Part shown: piece by piece, positions 9,354 to 20,779 of the stretch
Position numbering within the stretch: the stretch's first letter is position 1
How the letters are laid out: every line of letters begins with the position of its first letter
From: Streptococcus mitis SK579
GTDB taxonomy: Bacteria; Bacillota; Bacilli; Lactobacillales; Streptococcaceae
DNA length: 64,000 bases
Assembly: GCF_000257905.1 (NCBI RefSeq)
Contig: NZ_AJJL01000022.1
Span: 1 to 64,000 of the forward strand
Direction: 5' to 3'
The notes under the pieces: generated by a model
What the model saw: the letters and a program-made list of their open reading frames with translations, nothing else
The model's database searches: none
What the model was told of the DNA's origin: nothing
Position numbers and translations under genes: made by a program

Positions 9354-9398
9354 AAATCCTCAAAAATTTAAGATTAAAAACTAACTTTTTGAGGATTT
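9354..9398. terminator. Perfect inverted repeat, possible terminator of tarQ
   Basis: Arms AAATCCTCAAAAA (9354-9366) and TTTTTGAGGATTT (9386-9398) pair perfectly over 13 bp with a 19-base loop. The A/T ends give a U-rich 3' side on either strand. It lies downstream of tarQ and upstream of tacF. Confidence 0.5.
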
Positions 9399-9655
9399 CA
9401 AATAAAATTTATTGAACTTTAACCAAGGACAAATATATCGTTAAAAAAGCAAAAACTCCAATTGGGATTGAAAATACAAAAATTATTAAGTCTTAATTAT
9501 TTAGTTACAGTACGATAATTATAATAAGATTTAAAGTTTATGATTTATATCTTTCATAGAAGTCTTTTCAATTAACTTTTAAGTAATCTTTGAATTGAGA
9601 ATCTAACGGATTTGTTGATATTCTTTACTAGAGGACTCTCCGTGACTACCATCTT

Positions 9656-9725
9656 CTAACAAGACAACAAAATAGACTCCATAATATCTATAGGGAGGGT
9701 ACCCACTACAAATATTATGGAGCCT
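9656..9725 (-). mobile_element. Solo ISL3-family left end (IS remnant)
   Basis: Read on the minus strand from 9724, the sequence aligns over about 55 bases with the left end of the ISL3 element at 2161. Shared blocks are ATAATATTTG(T/C)AGTGGGTA, CCCTATAGATATTATG and TATTT(T)GTTGT. No transposase remains. Its orientation is opposite to that of the larger IS. Confidence 0.7.
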
Positions 9726-9772
9726 CAAAATCGACTCTTCGCCAACTTTAAAGACACGATGTATCAGGATGC

Positions 9773-10807
9773 TTATAATTTAAAGGTTGCTACACCCAGG
9801 ATAGAACGATTTAAGTTTCTGAGAATTTGAAGACTTTGCTCAAATTTCTTATAACGAGTCACTCCGTACTCTTCAACAAGAAGGACTGTATCTCTTTCTA
9901 AAAGAGATGGTACATCTTGTAAATCTACAAAATGCATTCCTTTCAAAGACTCTTGACTCTGTTTCAATTTATCTAGGATAGCTTTATTTGAGCTAACGAT
10001 GGTTAATTCCTGTCCAGCATTTTTGTATGACAAGACATCTGCTAGGTTAGCAATTGTTGTAATCTCTGTTACAAAATCAATTTGATATTGAGAAAAATCA
10101 CCTGCTCTATTGATTGTTGGGTTAAAGAGATAAATCAACACATTTCCCATTACAACCAAAATCACACAGATCACTCCAATAACAGCTAAACGTAGAATCA
10201 AGTTTTTCACATTCAATCCAAGCGCTGTCTCACCGTTTGCATTCAATTCTTTAGAGTTGATGGTTTCCAATTTTTCAATTTTTACATTTGCATAAGTGTG
10301 TTTAAATTTCTCAATCAATCCATCAATTTTTCGCTCCAGCAAGTCATTAGCATCTTTACTTGGTGTCAAAATTTTCACACCAACCCCTGCATCGTCAATC
10401 ATATAGTAAACAGTCAGTTTTTTCCACCAATAGTCACTTGTAGAATTTTTCAAGGTTGTCTCTGTCGTATCCAATTCACTGGCAATTTTTTTCAACTCAC
10501 TCGGCTCTACATCATTGAAAAGATAAGCTCCATTCAAATTCCCATCAATCAATTTTCCGTAGAAATCACTATAACCACCAATTTGATGATTCAAAATCGT
10601 TTTAGCTGAATCTTCTGGAGGGGTGATTTTATAGCTGATATAAGTTGAATAACTTGTTGTGTCTTTGACAGTATTTTTATTCTTAACTGCTTTAATTGTA
10701 AATGGTACAGCAATGAGAGCAAATAAAGCGATGAGAGCTAAAATATTTGCTTTTCGTTTCTTGTAAAGATTTGCAAACAAATCAGCTACTGAATAATGTT
10801 CAAACAT
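9773..10807 (-). CDS. tarQ: Chain-length-determinant-like membrane protein, TarQ-like
   Basis: The 344-residue protein has a membrane helix near residues 21-37, an extracytoplasmic domain (about 40-200), a second helix near 205-230 (LAVIGVICVILVVMGNVLIYL) and a cytoplasmic tail. This is the layout of Wzz/chain-length regulators without the kinase. It overlaps the polymerase gene by 8 bases. In pneumococcus the corresponding protein works with TarP in teichoic-acid polymerisation; the symbol rests on family and position. The tail lacks a Walker motif. Confidence 0.75.
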   Translation of the reverse strand: MFEHYSVADLFANLYKKRKANILALIALFALIAVPFTIKAVKNKNTVKDTTSYSTYISYKITPPEDSAKTILNHQIGGYSDFYGKLIDGNLNGAYLFNDVEPSELKKIASELDTTETTLKNSTSDYWWKKLTVYYMIDDAGVGVKILTPSKDANDLLERKIDGLIEKFKHTYANVKIEKLETINSKELNANGETALGLNVKNLILRLAVIGVICVILVVMGNVLIYLFNPTINRAGDFSQYQIDFVTEITTIANLADVLSYKNAGQELTIVSSNKAILDKLKQSQESLKGMHFVDLQDVPSLLERDTVLLVEEYGVTRYKKFEQSLQILRNLNRSILGVATFKL

Positions 10808-12269
10808 GATTTTTTTCTCCTTTGTTTAGTAGATACTGGTTTTCTTTTGTAAGCATTTTTGCTACAAATATAATCACAAGAACAATTCCCCAGAATTGCA
10901 TTGTAAATAAATTGAAGAAACTTTCTGAAAAGCTACTTCTTGGCATAAAGAATAGATTATTCAAGATGAGTAGGGACAAGGCAAATAGGATTGTTCTTGA
11001 ACGATAGGCTACTTGCAGCATGGCTATGAATAACATACCTAGCAAGAGACTAAGTAGAAAGACTCCTATCATACCATAATCGGTATACAATTCCATAATA
11101 TAGCTACTTCCGATACCATGTCCTTTCAAGTATTCTTTGTTCAAAACAAGATAGGATAGATTGTGGGCATAACTATTACTATCAATAGCTAGTTCCACAC
11201 TATTGGTTGTATGTTCAAAGGCTTTTCCTCCGAAAATAGCCCCCAAACTTCCCCTTGCAAAATAATCAAAGACAGGACCAAAAGTGAAATTACGGAAATC
11301 TCGATAAGGTAGGCTACTGTTAAATAGAAAACCTCGAGCCAAAACACCAAAACTGGTCCCTTGTTTATAGATAAAGTCGAGCAGGATATCCCAGAAACCT
11401 GTATGGGAAACTTGAACATTATCCCGTACATAATTGAGCACTCCCATTGCTAACATGAGAAGAGGAGAACCAACAAAAATCGCTAACTTTTCTTTAAACC
11501 CAATCCATTTTCCTTTTTCAGTTTGCTCCCTCATAAAGTAATAAACAAAAGCAAATAAAATACTTAAAATAAAGGGATTTCGTGTCCCGATTGCCAAATG
11601 AATGGTATTAGCTGCAATAAAGGAGACAAGTACTGCTGTTGCCTGCAATTTCTTTGGCTTGGTTGCCAAATACATACACATTGCATAGACCGTAAAGGTA
11701 GATAAAATGTAGGTAAAATAGGGCAGTTTACTTTCAAAGTTTGCATAGTAGGCATAGTAGGAAGTCTGCAAGCGATACAGGAGCCGTTCAAATAAGCGAA
11801 TGAAATAGAAAGGATAGGTTAGAAGAAAAACTCCTATCGATACAAAGCGTAGCCGCTTGATGTAAACATCTTTTAGAGAACTTCCTATATTTGGTACTTT
11901 TATGTTCTTCCTAGCTATGAAGTAACGAGCCAGGACGCCTCCTGTGGTCAAGCCCAGAATCGAAACCATAACGACTATAAAGGCAAAGCGATAGGCTATT
12001 GGATGATAGGTATCCAGAGCGCCATCCCTAAAATAATCAATGGTCGGTCTTGATACTAGGAAGACGAAAATAGTTAAATAGAAAATAAAATGGATTAAGT
12101 AATACTTGATATCATTCCAACAAGCAATTAAGCTACTAACCAACAAGAACAATAAAGTAGAAAGTAAGCTAACATTATTATTATTAAACAGATACACAAT
12201 TCCACTTACTAGCGTCAAGGCATAGCTGACTATGGTCAAACTAAATAATAATCGTTTTCCATCAATCAC
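10800..12269 (-). CDS. tarP: Teichoic-acid repeat-unit polymerase TarP-like (Wzy family membrane protein)
   Basis: The 489-residue protein has many hydrophobic segments and a large central loop (about residues 300-385), as in Wzy/O-antigen polymerases. It is expected to link flipped repeat units on the outer face of the membrane. It lies after the glycosyltransferases and overlaps tarQ by 8 bases. Sequence conservation in Wzy proteins is weak, so the call rests mainly on topology and the pneumococcal-like gene order licD3-GT-GT-tarP-tarQ. Confidence 0.75.
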   Translation of the reverse strand: MIDGKRLLFSLTIVSYALTLVSGIVYLFNNNNVSLLSTLLFLLVSSLIACWNDIKYYLIHFIFYLTIFVFLVSRPTIDYFRDGALDTYHPIAYRFAFIVVMVSILGLTTGGVLARYFIARKNIKVPNIGSSLKDVYIKRLRFVSIGVFLLTYPFYFIRLFERLLYRLQTSYYAYYANFESKLPYFTYILSTFTVYAMCMYLATKPKKLQATAVLVSFIAANTIHLAIGTRNPFILSILFAFVYYFMREQTEKGKWIGFKEKLAIFVGSPLLMLAMGVLNYVRDNVQVSHTGFWDILLDFIYKQGTSFGVLARGFLFNSSLPYRDFRNFTFGPVFDYFARGSLGAIFGGKAFEHTTNSVELAIDSNSYAHNLSYLVLNKEYLKGHGIGSSYIMELYTDYGMIGVFLLSLLLGMLFIAMLQVAYRSRTILFALSLLILNNLFFMPRSSFSESFFNLFTMQFWGIVLVIIFVAKMLTKENQYLLNKGEKNHV

Positions 12270-12284
12270 TTGCTCACCCCCGTT

Positions 12285-13271
12285 CTAATGTAATTTTTTA
12301 GATTTTTCAATATTTTTCAGTAATAAGAATCGGTATAAGGAAATATTTATGAATAGGGCCAAAGCACTAATTCTTCTCCCCTTACGGAAAATTGGATTCC
12401 TAGCAATAGCAAAGGCATTGCCTTTTAAAAAACGATGAATCTGAGAATAGGCTTCAAATTGTTTATACTGATCATCTAGCAACATCTTATCCAGAATAAA
12501 AAAATAGGCATAGGCCAATCTGAAAAAAGCAACCTCTTTCAAATCCGGATAGTTTTTCACAACTTCATTGTAAAACTTTTGGTAGATATCAATATAGGCT
12601 AAATCCTTCTCTGCATAGGGTTTAGTCGTAATACTATCCCCTCTATGGAAATAGTAATAATAGGGTTTAGTATTAACCACATACTTCTTGGCCAACTTGA
12701 TTAAATCAAAATGGTAATAGGCATCTTCGTAAATCAGCCCCTTAGGAAAAGATAGGGCAGTTGCAATCTGTCTCTTGATTAGCTTATTGCAAATCGTCCC
12801 AGGTATTTTTTCACCTATGAGGTATTCCCTCAGAAATGTTTGGGAATCACAGACAAAATAGTCATCCTGATTGGCTGATTGTGGACTTTCATCATTAGCA
12901 TATACATTCATGACACCACAGCTCGAAACATCGGCATCTTCTTGAATTATTTGCTCATATAAACTCTGAATCATTTCTGGATGGATATAATCATCTGAAT
13001 CAATAAAAATCAGATAATCCCCATGAGCCTGCTTCATTCCATCATTTCGTGCTTGTGACAATCCTTCGTTCTGTTTATGAAGCACTGACACCCTATCATC
13101 TTGTTCAGCGATTGAATCACACAAGCGACCACTTTCATCTGTTGCACCATCATCAACAAGAATAATTTCCAGATTTTGATAGGTCTGCTTCTGAATGGAA
13201 GCTATCGATTTTTCTAGGTACTGTGCCACATTATAGACTGGCACAATGACACTAATTAATGCAGTTTCCAT
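12285..13271 (-). CDS. Family 2 glycosyltransferase, teichoic-acid cluster
   Basis: The 328-residue GT-A fold enzyme has the N-terminal VIVPVYNV motif, LVDDGATDESG near residues 38-48 and the catalytic-region DSDDYI motif near 90-95. A C-terminal region carries amphipathic, basic stretches typical of membrane association. It should add one sugar of the teichoic-acid repeat to the undecaprenyl-linked precursor. Its ATG is one base from the stop of the preceding glycosyltransferase. The sugar is not deducible. Confidence 0.88.
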   Translation of the reverse strand: METALISVIVPVYNVAQYLEKSIASIQKQTYQNLEIILVDDGATDESGRLCDSIAEQDDRVSVLHKQNEGLSQARNDGMKQAHGDYLIFIDSDDYIHPEMIQSLYEQIIQEDADVSSCGVMNVYANDESPQSANQDDYFVCDSQTFLREYLIGEKIPGTICNKLIKRQIATALSFPKGLIYEDAYYHFDLIKLAKKYVVNTKPYYYYFHRGDSITTKPYAEKDLAYIDIYQKFYNEVVKNYPDLKEVAFFRLAYAYFFILDKMLLDDQYKQFEAYSQIHRFLKGNAFAIARNPIFRKGRRISALALFINISLYRFLLLKNIEKSKKLH

Positions 13272-13272
13272 G

Positions 13273-14376
13273 CTACTCCTCTAATAGTTTTTCTACTTGT
13301 TCGATTTGTTTGGCAATTGTAAATTGTTGAATAAATTGGCTAGCATCATTGATATCAAAGTTTGAGGCAGAAGTCATGTAGTTCATAATTGCCTGAGCTG
13401 CCTCTTGATTGCTCTCAATGATTTGTCCAAATTGTCCGTCTTGGGATAATTCCTCAGCCCCTCCAACATCCGTAGAGACAAAAGGAAGTCCTAAACTCAA
13501 GGCCTCCACATACACTCCAGGAAAACCTTCTTGTTTAGACATAGACAAGAGAACTTTCATCTGAGACAAATACTGATAAGGATTTTTTTGATAACCAAGG
13601 AAATGTACATAGTCTTCAAGCTTATACTCTTTGACTCTTTTTTTCAGTTCCTCTTCCATGTCACCAGTCCCTATGAAGTAAAGATGATAGTTTTTTCCCT
13701 CTTGGTGCAATAACCGTATCACTTCCACCACACGGTCAGAACCCTTATTTTCCTCAATCCGTCCGATAGTACAGATACTTTGAGGTTCAATCTCGATATT
13801 TATCTTCTCTTGAGATTTTTCTAGAATACTCTGAAAATCATATCCATTGTAGACCGTCTGTAATTTCGTAGCATAATCTGGATAGACTTCCTTGATAGAA
13901 TCGCTGGTCTTTTTTGAAATTCCTACAATGGTATCCGCAGCATCCAACTGGCGGCTATGTGATTCCCTTTTGGAGCTATCCTTAAGAAATTCTTCGATAC
14001 TTCCATGAATCCAAGAGATTTTCTTGACTTCTTTTCTTTTAGAGAATAAAAGTGGAGGATTCATAATGGTAAAAGAAACTTCAACATCATAGTCATCTTT
14101 TACAAGCAAGCGACGAGTCAGTCTTGGAAAATAAATTCTCATTCTCCATAAAAAAGCTCGTAACCATCTGGCTTGGCGATAATCTTGAAGGGATTTTAAA
14201 ATGCCTACATGCTTGGGAACAGATTCATATCCCTTGTCAAAATGCTCCATTTCAAGAATATCAATATCATACTTTTCTGGATCTAGATTTGAAACAATGG
14301 TAGATAGAATCTTTTCTGCACCGCCTCCGAGAGAAAAAGACCACATAAAAAATAAGATTTTTTTCTTAGCCACCAT
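13273..14376 (-). CDS. Family 4-type glycosyltransferase (GT-B), teichoic-acid cluster
   Basis: The protein has a GT-B fold with an N-terminal SLGGGAEKILS loop and the C-terminal GT4 signature SKQEGFPGVYVEALSLGLP followed by STDVGG. The start chosen is ATG 14376 (MVAKKKILFF), with AAGGGAGA just upstream, rather than the longer open frame to 14430 that runs deep into licD3. It overlaps licD3 by 11 bases. Expected role: sugar transfer during repeat-unit assembly on the cytoplasmic side. Confidence 0.87.
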   Translation of the reverse strand: MVAKKKILFFMWSFSLGGGAEKILSTIVSNLDPEKYDIDILEMEHFDKGYESVPKHVGILKSLQDYRQARWLRAFLWRMRIYFPRLTRRLLVKDDYDVEVSFTIMNPPLLFSKRKEVKKISWIHGSIEEFLKDSSKRESHSRQLDAADTIVGISKKTSDSIKEVYPDYATKLQTVYNGYDFQSILEKSQEKINIEIEPQSICTIGRIEENKGSDRVVEVIRLLHQEGKNYHLYFIGTGDMEEELKKRVKEYKLEDYVHFLGYQKNPYQYLSQMKVLLSMSKQEGFPGVYVEALSLGLPFVSTDVGGAEELSQDGQFGQIIESNQEAAQAIMNYMTSASNFDINDASQFIQQFTIAKQIEQVEKLLEE

Positions 14377-15211
14377 ATTCTCCCTTGTATTCTGTATAAG
14401 ACTTATCCATATCAGCAATGACAGCATCATGATGCGGTACTTGCTTGTCTGCTGGTGGTGGCGTCATATAATCCCCAAAAGCAGTGCTAAGATAGGCATC
14501 GTAGCCAACTGGAATAGGCATCTCTGTCCCTTCAAATGGCAAGAAAAGATTATCTTCAAAGGATGCGATTGGGTACTTGTTTCTCATGTAGCCAGGACCT
14601 GAGCATAATTCCGTGATTCCATCACTCTCAGCCAGACTGTACTTGGTCATTTCTTTTTCAGCTTTTTTCCAAATGCGATAACGGAACGATTTTGGAGTCA
14701 ACCCCAGTAAAATACGGCTTCCCCATTTCATAAGTGCACCATGCTTTTCTGGAATAGTTTGGGCACAAAAGAGTGAGTAGATCAAGGCCCAGCGAACCTG
14801 TTTTTTCCGCTCAGCTGGATTTTTAGGATAATAATCCAAAGGCAAAACATCCAAGGCAAGACCATGTGGCAAATTCAAATCCTGCTGGTAAGGCTTGACA
14901 CAAGTTGTCTCCCTATCACGAATAGTAATAAAAAGATTGCGGTCTACAAAATCCTTGTTACTCTTTGACAAGAAATAGCGCTCATCTGCATAACGAGGCC
15001 ATAATTCTGCTAATTTCTCATAATCCTTACGGGGCATAAAAAAGTCTAGGTCGTCATCCCAAGGAATGAAACCCTTGTTTCGAAGAGCACCAATAGCCCC
15101 TCCCCCACAGAGATAGCAAAGCAAATCATGTTCTTTACAAAAAGTCACAAAATATTCAGCCATCTCCAGACTACGAGCCTGAATTGCTTTTAAATCAGTC
15201 ATATTGTTCAT
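14366..15211 (-). CDS. licD3: LicD-family phosphotransferase (LicD3-like)
   Basis: The 281-residue LicD protein has GALRNKGFIPWDDDLDFFMP near residues 43-62 and FGDYMTPPP near its end. In the pneumococcal cluster the third LicD gene sits at this place before the two glycosyltransferases and the polymerase. It probably handles a phospho-substituent or phosphodiester step in repeat synthesis; the exact reaction is less certain than for LicD1/2. Its own promoter is visible upstream (GTGGTATAATG on the minus strand near 15236-15244). Confidence 0.82.
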   Translation of the reverse strand: MNNMTDLKAIQARSLEMAEYFVTFCKEHDLLCYLCGGGAIGALRNKGFIPWDDDLDFFMPRKDYEKLAELWPRYADERYFLSKSNKDFVDRNLFITIRDRETTCVKPYQQDLNLPHGLALDVLPLDYYPKNPAERKKQVRWALIYSLFCAQTIPEKHGALMKWGSRILLGLTPKSFRYRIWKKAEKEMTKYSLAESDGITELCSGPGYMRNKYPIASFEDNLFLPFEGTEMPIPVGYDAYLSTAFGDYMTPPPADKQVPHHDAVIADMDKSYTEYKGEYGG

Positions 15212-15275
15212 TATTCCTTCTATCGTATAGTTTCATTATACCACAAATAAGGGGTGAAAATCTATTGCAGACTGT

Positions 15276-15323
15276 AAAAAATCAAAGCCTGATTGCTAGA
15301 TAAATAGCCTTCAAACTTTGATT
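15276..15323 (-). terminator. Terminator after psr
   Basis: The stem AATCAAAG/CTTTGATT (15316-15323 and 15280-15287) is followed on the minus strand by a T run. It separates the shikimate operon from licD3. Confidence 0.6.
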
Positions 15324-15336
15324 CTCCTATCTTATT

Positions 15337-16632
15337 TTATCTCAAGCCCATCTGAGATAATTTATTCTGATATTTGTTTTGATCAACCAGCAAACCCAAG
15401 CCTCCGTAGACATCATAGGCATCGACCCAATCACCTAGTTCTGGAATCGTCAATTTTTCAATACCATTTTGAACTCCGTCTAGGAAAGACAAGCCATTTG
15501 TTAACAGGAAGGTATAAGGAACATTCGTTGAAGTCATTGCGAAGACCTTGCCAAGTGCCTCTGAACCTGTAAAGAGCTTGGTTGGATCCTTGATTTGCTG
15601 AAGAACGGCTGTCAGTACTTGTTGCTGTCTTTTGGTACGGCCGTAATCCGCCTCATCATCATCACGGAAACGAGCATAATTGAGCAAGGTTGAGCCATTC
15701 ATCTGCTGCTTCCCGACTTTGATGGTTTGGGTTGGAGACTCAGTCTCAGTAGCATGTAAATCATCTCCGACTGTAGCTTCTGTTAGCGGGCGTCCATTCA
15801 ATGTTGAAAATTGAGCATCAATTGTCACCCCATCAGGGAAAAGTGTGTCAATCGCTGTGGCAAAGGCCTGAAAATCGACCAAGGCATAGTACTTAATATC
15901 CAAGTCAAAATTATCTTTCAAGACTTGACGAACCATTTCTGCCCCTTTTTGCCCCTCTTGTTCTCCTAACTCGTAGGCTACGTTTAACTTGTTATCCGTC
16001 TGTTTTCTACCGTTAATCACTTGACTGTAACCGTCTATATAGACCAAATTATCGCGCATGAAACTGACCAGCTTCATTTTCTTATCTGAGCCGCCAACAT
16101 TTAATACCATAATAGAGTCCGTCCGCGTCTCAGCACTGTTTTGACCGATTCGACCATCTGTACCCATGATCAAAATATTAACCCCATCTCTTGTGTCTTG
16201 ACCGTTAAAGACTTCTACTTGAGCTGCCCGGGCATTAGCAGTTTTATCCGGATTAGCATTGGTGTAACCTTTTAAAAACATAAAAATCATACCTAAGGCT
16301 AGACAAGCTAAGAAAGCAAGCAATCCTGCAAAAATGCGCCCCCAGCGAATCTTACAATTTTTAGTTTTTTTCTTCGGAAGAGAATTAATTTTCTGGTATC
16401 TATCAGAACGACTACGACTATTATAAGAAGGAATCGAAGTGTTAGCACTTGGCTTTCTATCATCCTCTGCCAATTTCTTACTCTCTGAAAAAGTCTCACT
16501 ACTCTCCCCATTTAATTTCTCTTGCAAGTAAGCAAACTCTTCTTTTTCTCGCTCATTGAGATAGTGAATGTTCTTAAGAAGATAGTCATAGCGCAACTGC
16601 TCATGATGGCTTAAGGGATTTTCTTTACTCAT
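15337..16632 (-). CDS. psr: LytR-CpsA-Psr (LCP) family protein
   Basis: The 431-residue protein has a long cytoplasmic, Ser/Lys-rich N-terminus (about 1-95), one membrane helix (about 97-117) and an extracytoplasmic LCP domain containing GTDGR, TRTDS and SFMRD motifs. LCP enzymes attach undecaprenyl-linked glycopolymers to peptidoglycan or act in wall regulation. It overlaps pheA by 4 bases, so it is cotranscribed with the aromatic operon, yet it lies next to the teichoic-acid genes where an attachment enzyme would fit. Confidence 0.9.
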   Translation of the reverse strand: MSKENPLSHHEQLRYDYLLKNIHYLNEREKEEFAYLQEKLNGESSETFSESKKLAEDDRKPSANTSIPSYNSRSRSDRYQKINSLPKKKTKNCKIRWGRIFAGLLAFLACLALGMIFMFLKGYTNANPDKTANARAAQVEVFNGQDTRDGVNILIMGTDGRIGQNSAETRTDSIMVLNVGGSDKKMKLVSFMRDNLVYIDGYSQVINGRKQTDNKLNVAYELGEQEGQKGAEMVRQVLKDNFDLDIKYYALVDFQAFATAIDTLFPDGVTIDAQFSTLNGRPLTEATVGDDLHATETESPTQTIKVGKQQMNGSTLLNYARFRDDDEADYGRTKRQQQVLTAVLQQIKDPTKLFTGSEALGKVFAMTSTNVPYTFLLTNGLSFLDGVQNGIEKLTIPELGDWVDAYDVYGGLGLLVDQNKYQNKLSQMGLR

Positions 16633-17473
16633 CTTCTCTCCTTCCCATGGTCTGATATTGGATAAATGGAATAGGCACCCAAAACCTTATACTGAATTCC
16701 AATCGTTTCTAATTCTTTTTGGGCAAAGTGAACCAAGTCCTTATCAGTATAGTCCACATCGATAATGAAAAAATATTCGCCCAGAGCTGTCTTGAGTGGA
16801 CGACTTTCAATTTTTGTCAGGTCAATTCCTCGCCAAGCAAAGGTCGACAGAGCCTTATAAAGTGCGCCCGGAAGGTTGTCAGGTAAGGTCAAGGCCAAAC
16901 TCATTTTTTCAGTTTGTTCTTGCAAGGGAATACTAGGCTTTTCAGCTCCCAGAACCCAGAAACGTGTGAAATTGGCTTCCATTTCCTGAATATCCTCGGC
17001 AATCAGTTCTAAGCCATATTCTTCAGCAGAATTTCTTGGTGCAATTGCAGCAAAAGGCTGGTCTGGATGTTCGGAAATAAAGCGGGCTGCATAAGCTGTA
17101 CTAGCAGTCACTTCGATTTGGGCCTCTGGATACTGTTCATCGATGAATTTCTTTCCTTGAGCCAAGGCCTGTGGATGTGAAAAAATCTTTTCAATCTTAG
17201 TATGGCCTGGAACCACCATCAACTGCTGATGAATGGGCTGAACAATTTCTGCAACTGCTTGAATGCGAGCCTGATGAAAAAGGTAGTCCAAGGTTTCATG
17301 AACACTACCCTCGATAGAATTTTCAACTGGCACCACAGAATAGTCCACTAATCCTTGCTCATAAGCCTTGATGACATCTGTGATGTTGGCAAAAGCCTGC
17401 TTTTCCTCATGAGGAAAAGCTGTCTGCACAACGTGGTGTGAAAATGATCCCTTGGGACCTAGATAAGCAATTT

Positions 17474-17477
<4 letters not shown>
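16629..17477 (-). CDS. pheA: Prephenate dehydratase
   Basis: The 282-residue enzyme converts prephenate to phenylpyruvate for phenylalanine synthesis. It has the N-terminal YLGPKGSFSH motif, the PVENSIEG motif near residues 50-57 (substrate binding), and a C-terminal ACT domain with the ESRP motif for feedback control by Phe. No chorismate mutase domain is fused. ATGA overlaps join it to aroK and psr. Confidence 0.95.
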
Positions 17478-19656
<2,179 letters not shown>

Positions 19657-19666
19657 AATTTTCTCC

Positions 19667-20770
19667 TTATTTGATAACGACTGTGTAGTCGGTATTTTCT
19701 GTTATGAGGTACTCGGCTCGTTCCAAGTCTTGAGCAGTTTTAAATGAAATTTGTAGGATCCCGTGAATATCTTCACGGTTTTCCTCATTGATGTGAATAT
19801 TAACCAAGGAAGTTCCACGTAGCAATTCCAAAATCCTCAAGATGACATCTTCTTCATCGGGAACATCAACATAGAGGTCATAAGAGCTATCCACTCCACC
19901 ACGCTTATGGATTTCCATGGCCTGACGTTGCTCACGCGCTTGGTTGAAAAAGTTCCAGATCTGCTCTTCATCTCCCTTGCTGATAGCCTGACCAACCTCG
20001 TCTAAGCGCTCCTTGAAATCCGCAATTCGCTCCAGAATAGTCTCACGATTGGACAAGAGAATGGAAGTCCACATACCTGGCTCGCTTTCCGCAATTCGAG
20101 TCATATCTCGAAAACCACCGGCCGCAAAGCGCCTTGTCATCTCATGTTCTTGAGCATAGACCGCAGTCTGTTCCATGAGACTGGAAGCCAGAATATGAGG
20201 AAAATGGCTAATCTGAGAAGTGACTCGATCATGCTCCTTGGCATCAATCTCGATAAAACGAGCATGAAGACCTGAAAGCAGGTTCCTCATTTCTTCAAGT
20301 GTGTCAGGACTTGTCAGGCTTGAAGGTGTAAAGATATAATAGGCATTTTCAAAAAGATTGACATCTGCCGAAGCAGCCCCTGTCTTGTGACTACCAGCCA
20401 TGGGATGGGCCCCGACAAAGCGAACAGGCTTGCCAGCCAAATATTGCTCCGCCACATCCACAATGGCTGACTTGGTCGAACCAGCATCTGAAATAATGAC
20501 GCCTTCTTTCAAGTCCAAGTCGGCCAACTCCTTAATGAAAGCAATGGTTTGTTTGATTGGCAAGCTGAGAATAATGATATCTGCCAGAGGAGCAAAACTA
20601 GCAAAATCATCCGTTGCACGGTCAATCATACCTTCTTTCAAAGCGATATCTCTCGAAACTTGACTGCGATTATAACCTAAAATTTCATAATCTGGATGAT
20701 CGCGTTTGATACCGAGAGCCATTGAGGCACCGATCAATCCAAGACCTGCGATATAGATTGTTTTTGCCAT
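19667..20770 (-). CDS. tyrA: Prephenate dehydrogenase
   Basis: The 367-residue NAD-dependent enzyme of tyrosine synthesis has an N-terminal Rossmann motif [10 protein letters not shown] (residues 9-18), the catalytic-region HPMAGSH, and a C-terminal ACT domain (about 295-365) for Tyr feedback. It lies 10 bases from aroC in the aromatic operon. Confidence 0.95.
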   Translation of the reverse strand: MAKTIYIAGLGLIGASMALGIKRDHPDYEILGYNRSQVSRDIALKEGMIDRATDDFASFAPLADIIILSLPIKQTIAFIKELADLDLKEGVIISDAGSTKSAIVDVAEQYLAGKPVRFVGAHPMAGSHKTGAASADVNLFENAYYIFTPSSLTSPDTLEEMRNLLSGLHARFIEIDAKEHDRVTSQISHFPHILASSLMEQTAVYAQEHEMTRRFAAGGFRDMTRIAESEPGMWTSILLSNRETILERIADFKERLDEVGQAISKGDEEQIWNFFNQAREQRQAMEIHKRGGVDSSYDLYVDVPDEEDVILRILELLRGTSLVNIHINEENREDIHGILQISFKTAQDLERAEYLITENTDYTVVIK

Positions 20771-20779
20771 AGGAACTCC

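Larger units (their letters stand above)
9253..9772. other. Intergenic region between tarQ and tacF with IS remnant and hairpin
   Basis: About 520 bp of very AT-rich DNA without a credible gene. It holds the tacF promoter (9272-9300), a perfect 13-bp inverted repeat (9354-9398) and a solo ISL3 left end (9656-9725). The stretch 9400-9650 shows nothing I can identify. Confidence 0.6.

Noticed and set aside
9401..9650. Possible continuation of the second IS remnant
   Set aside because: No transposase motifs could be read in any frame; only the terminal 70 bases are convincing.
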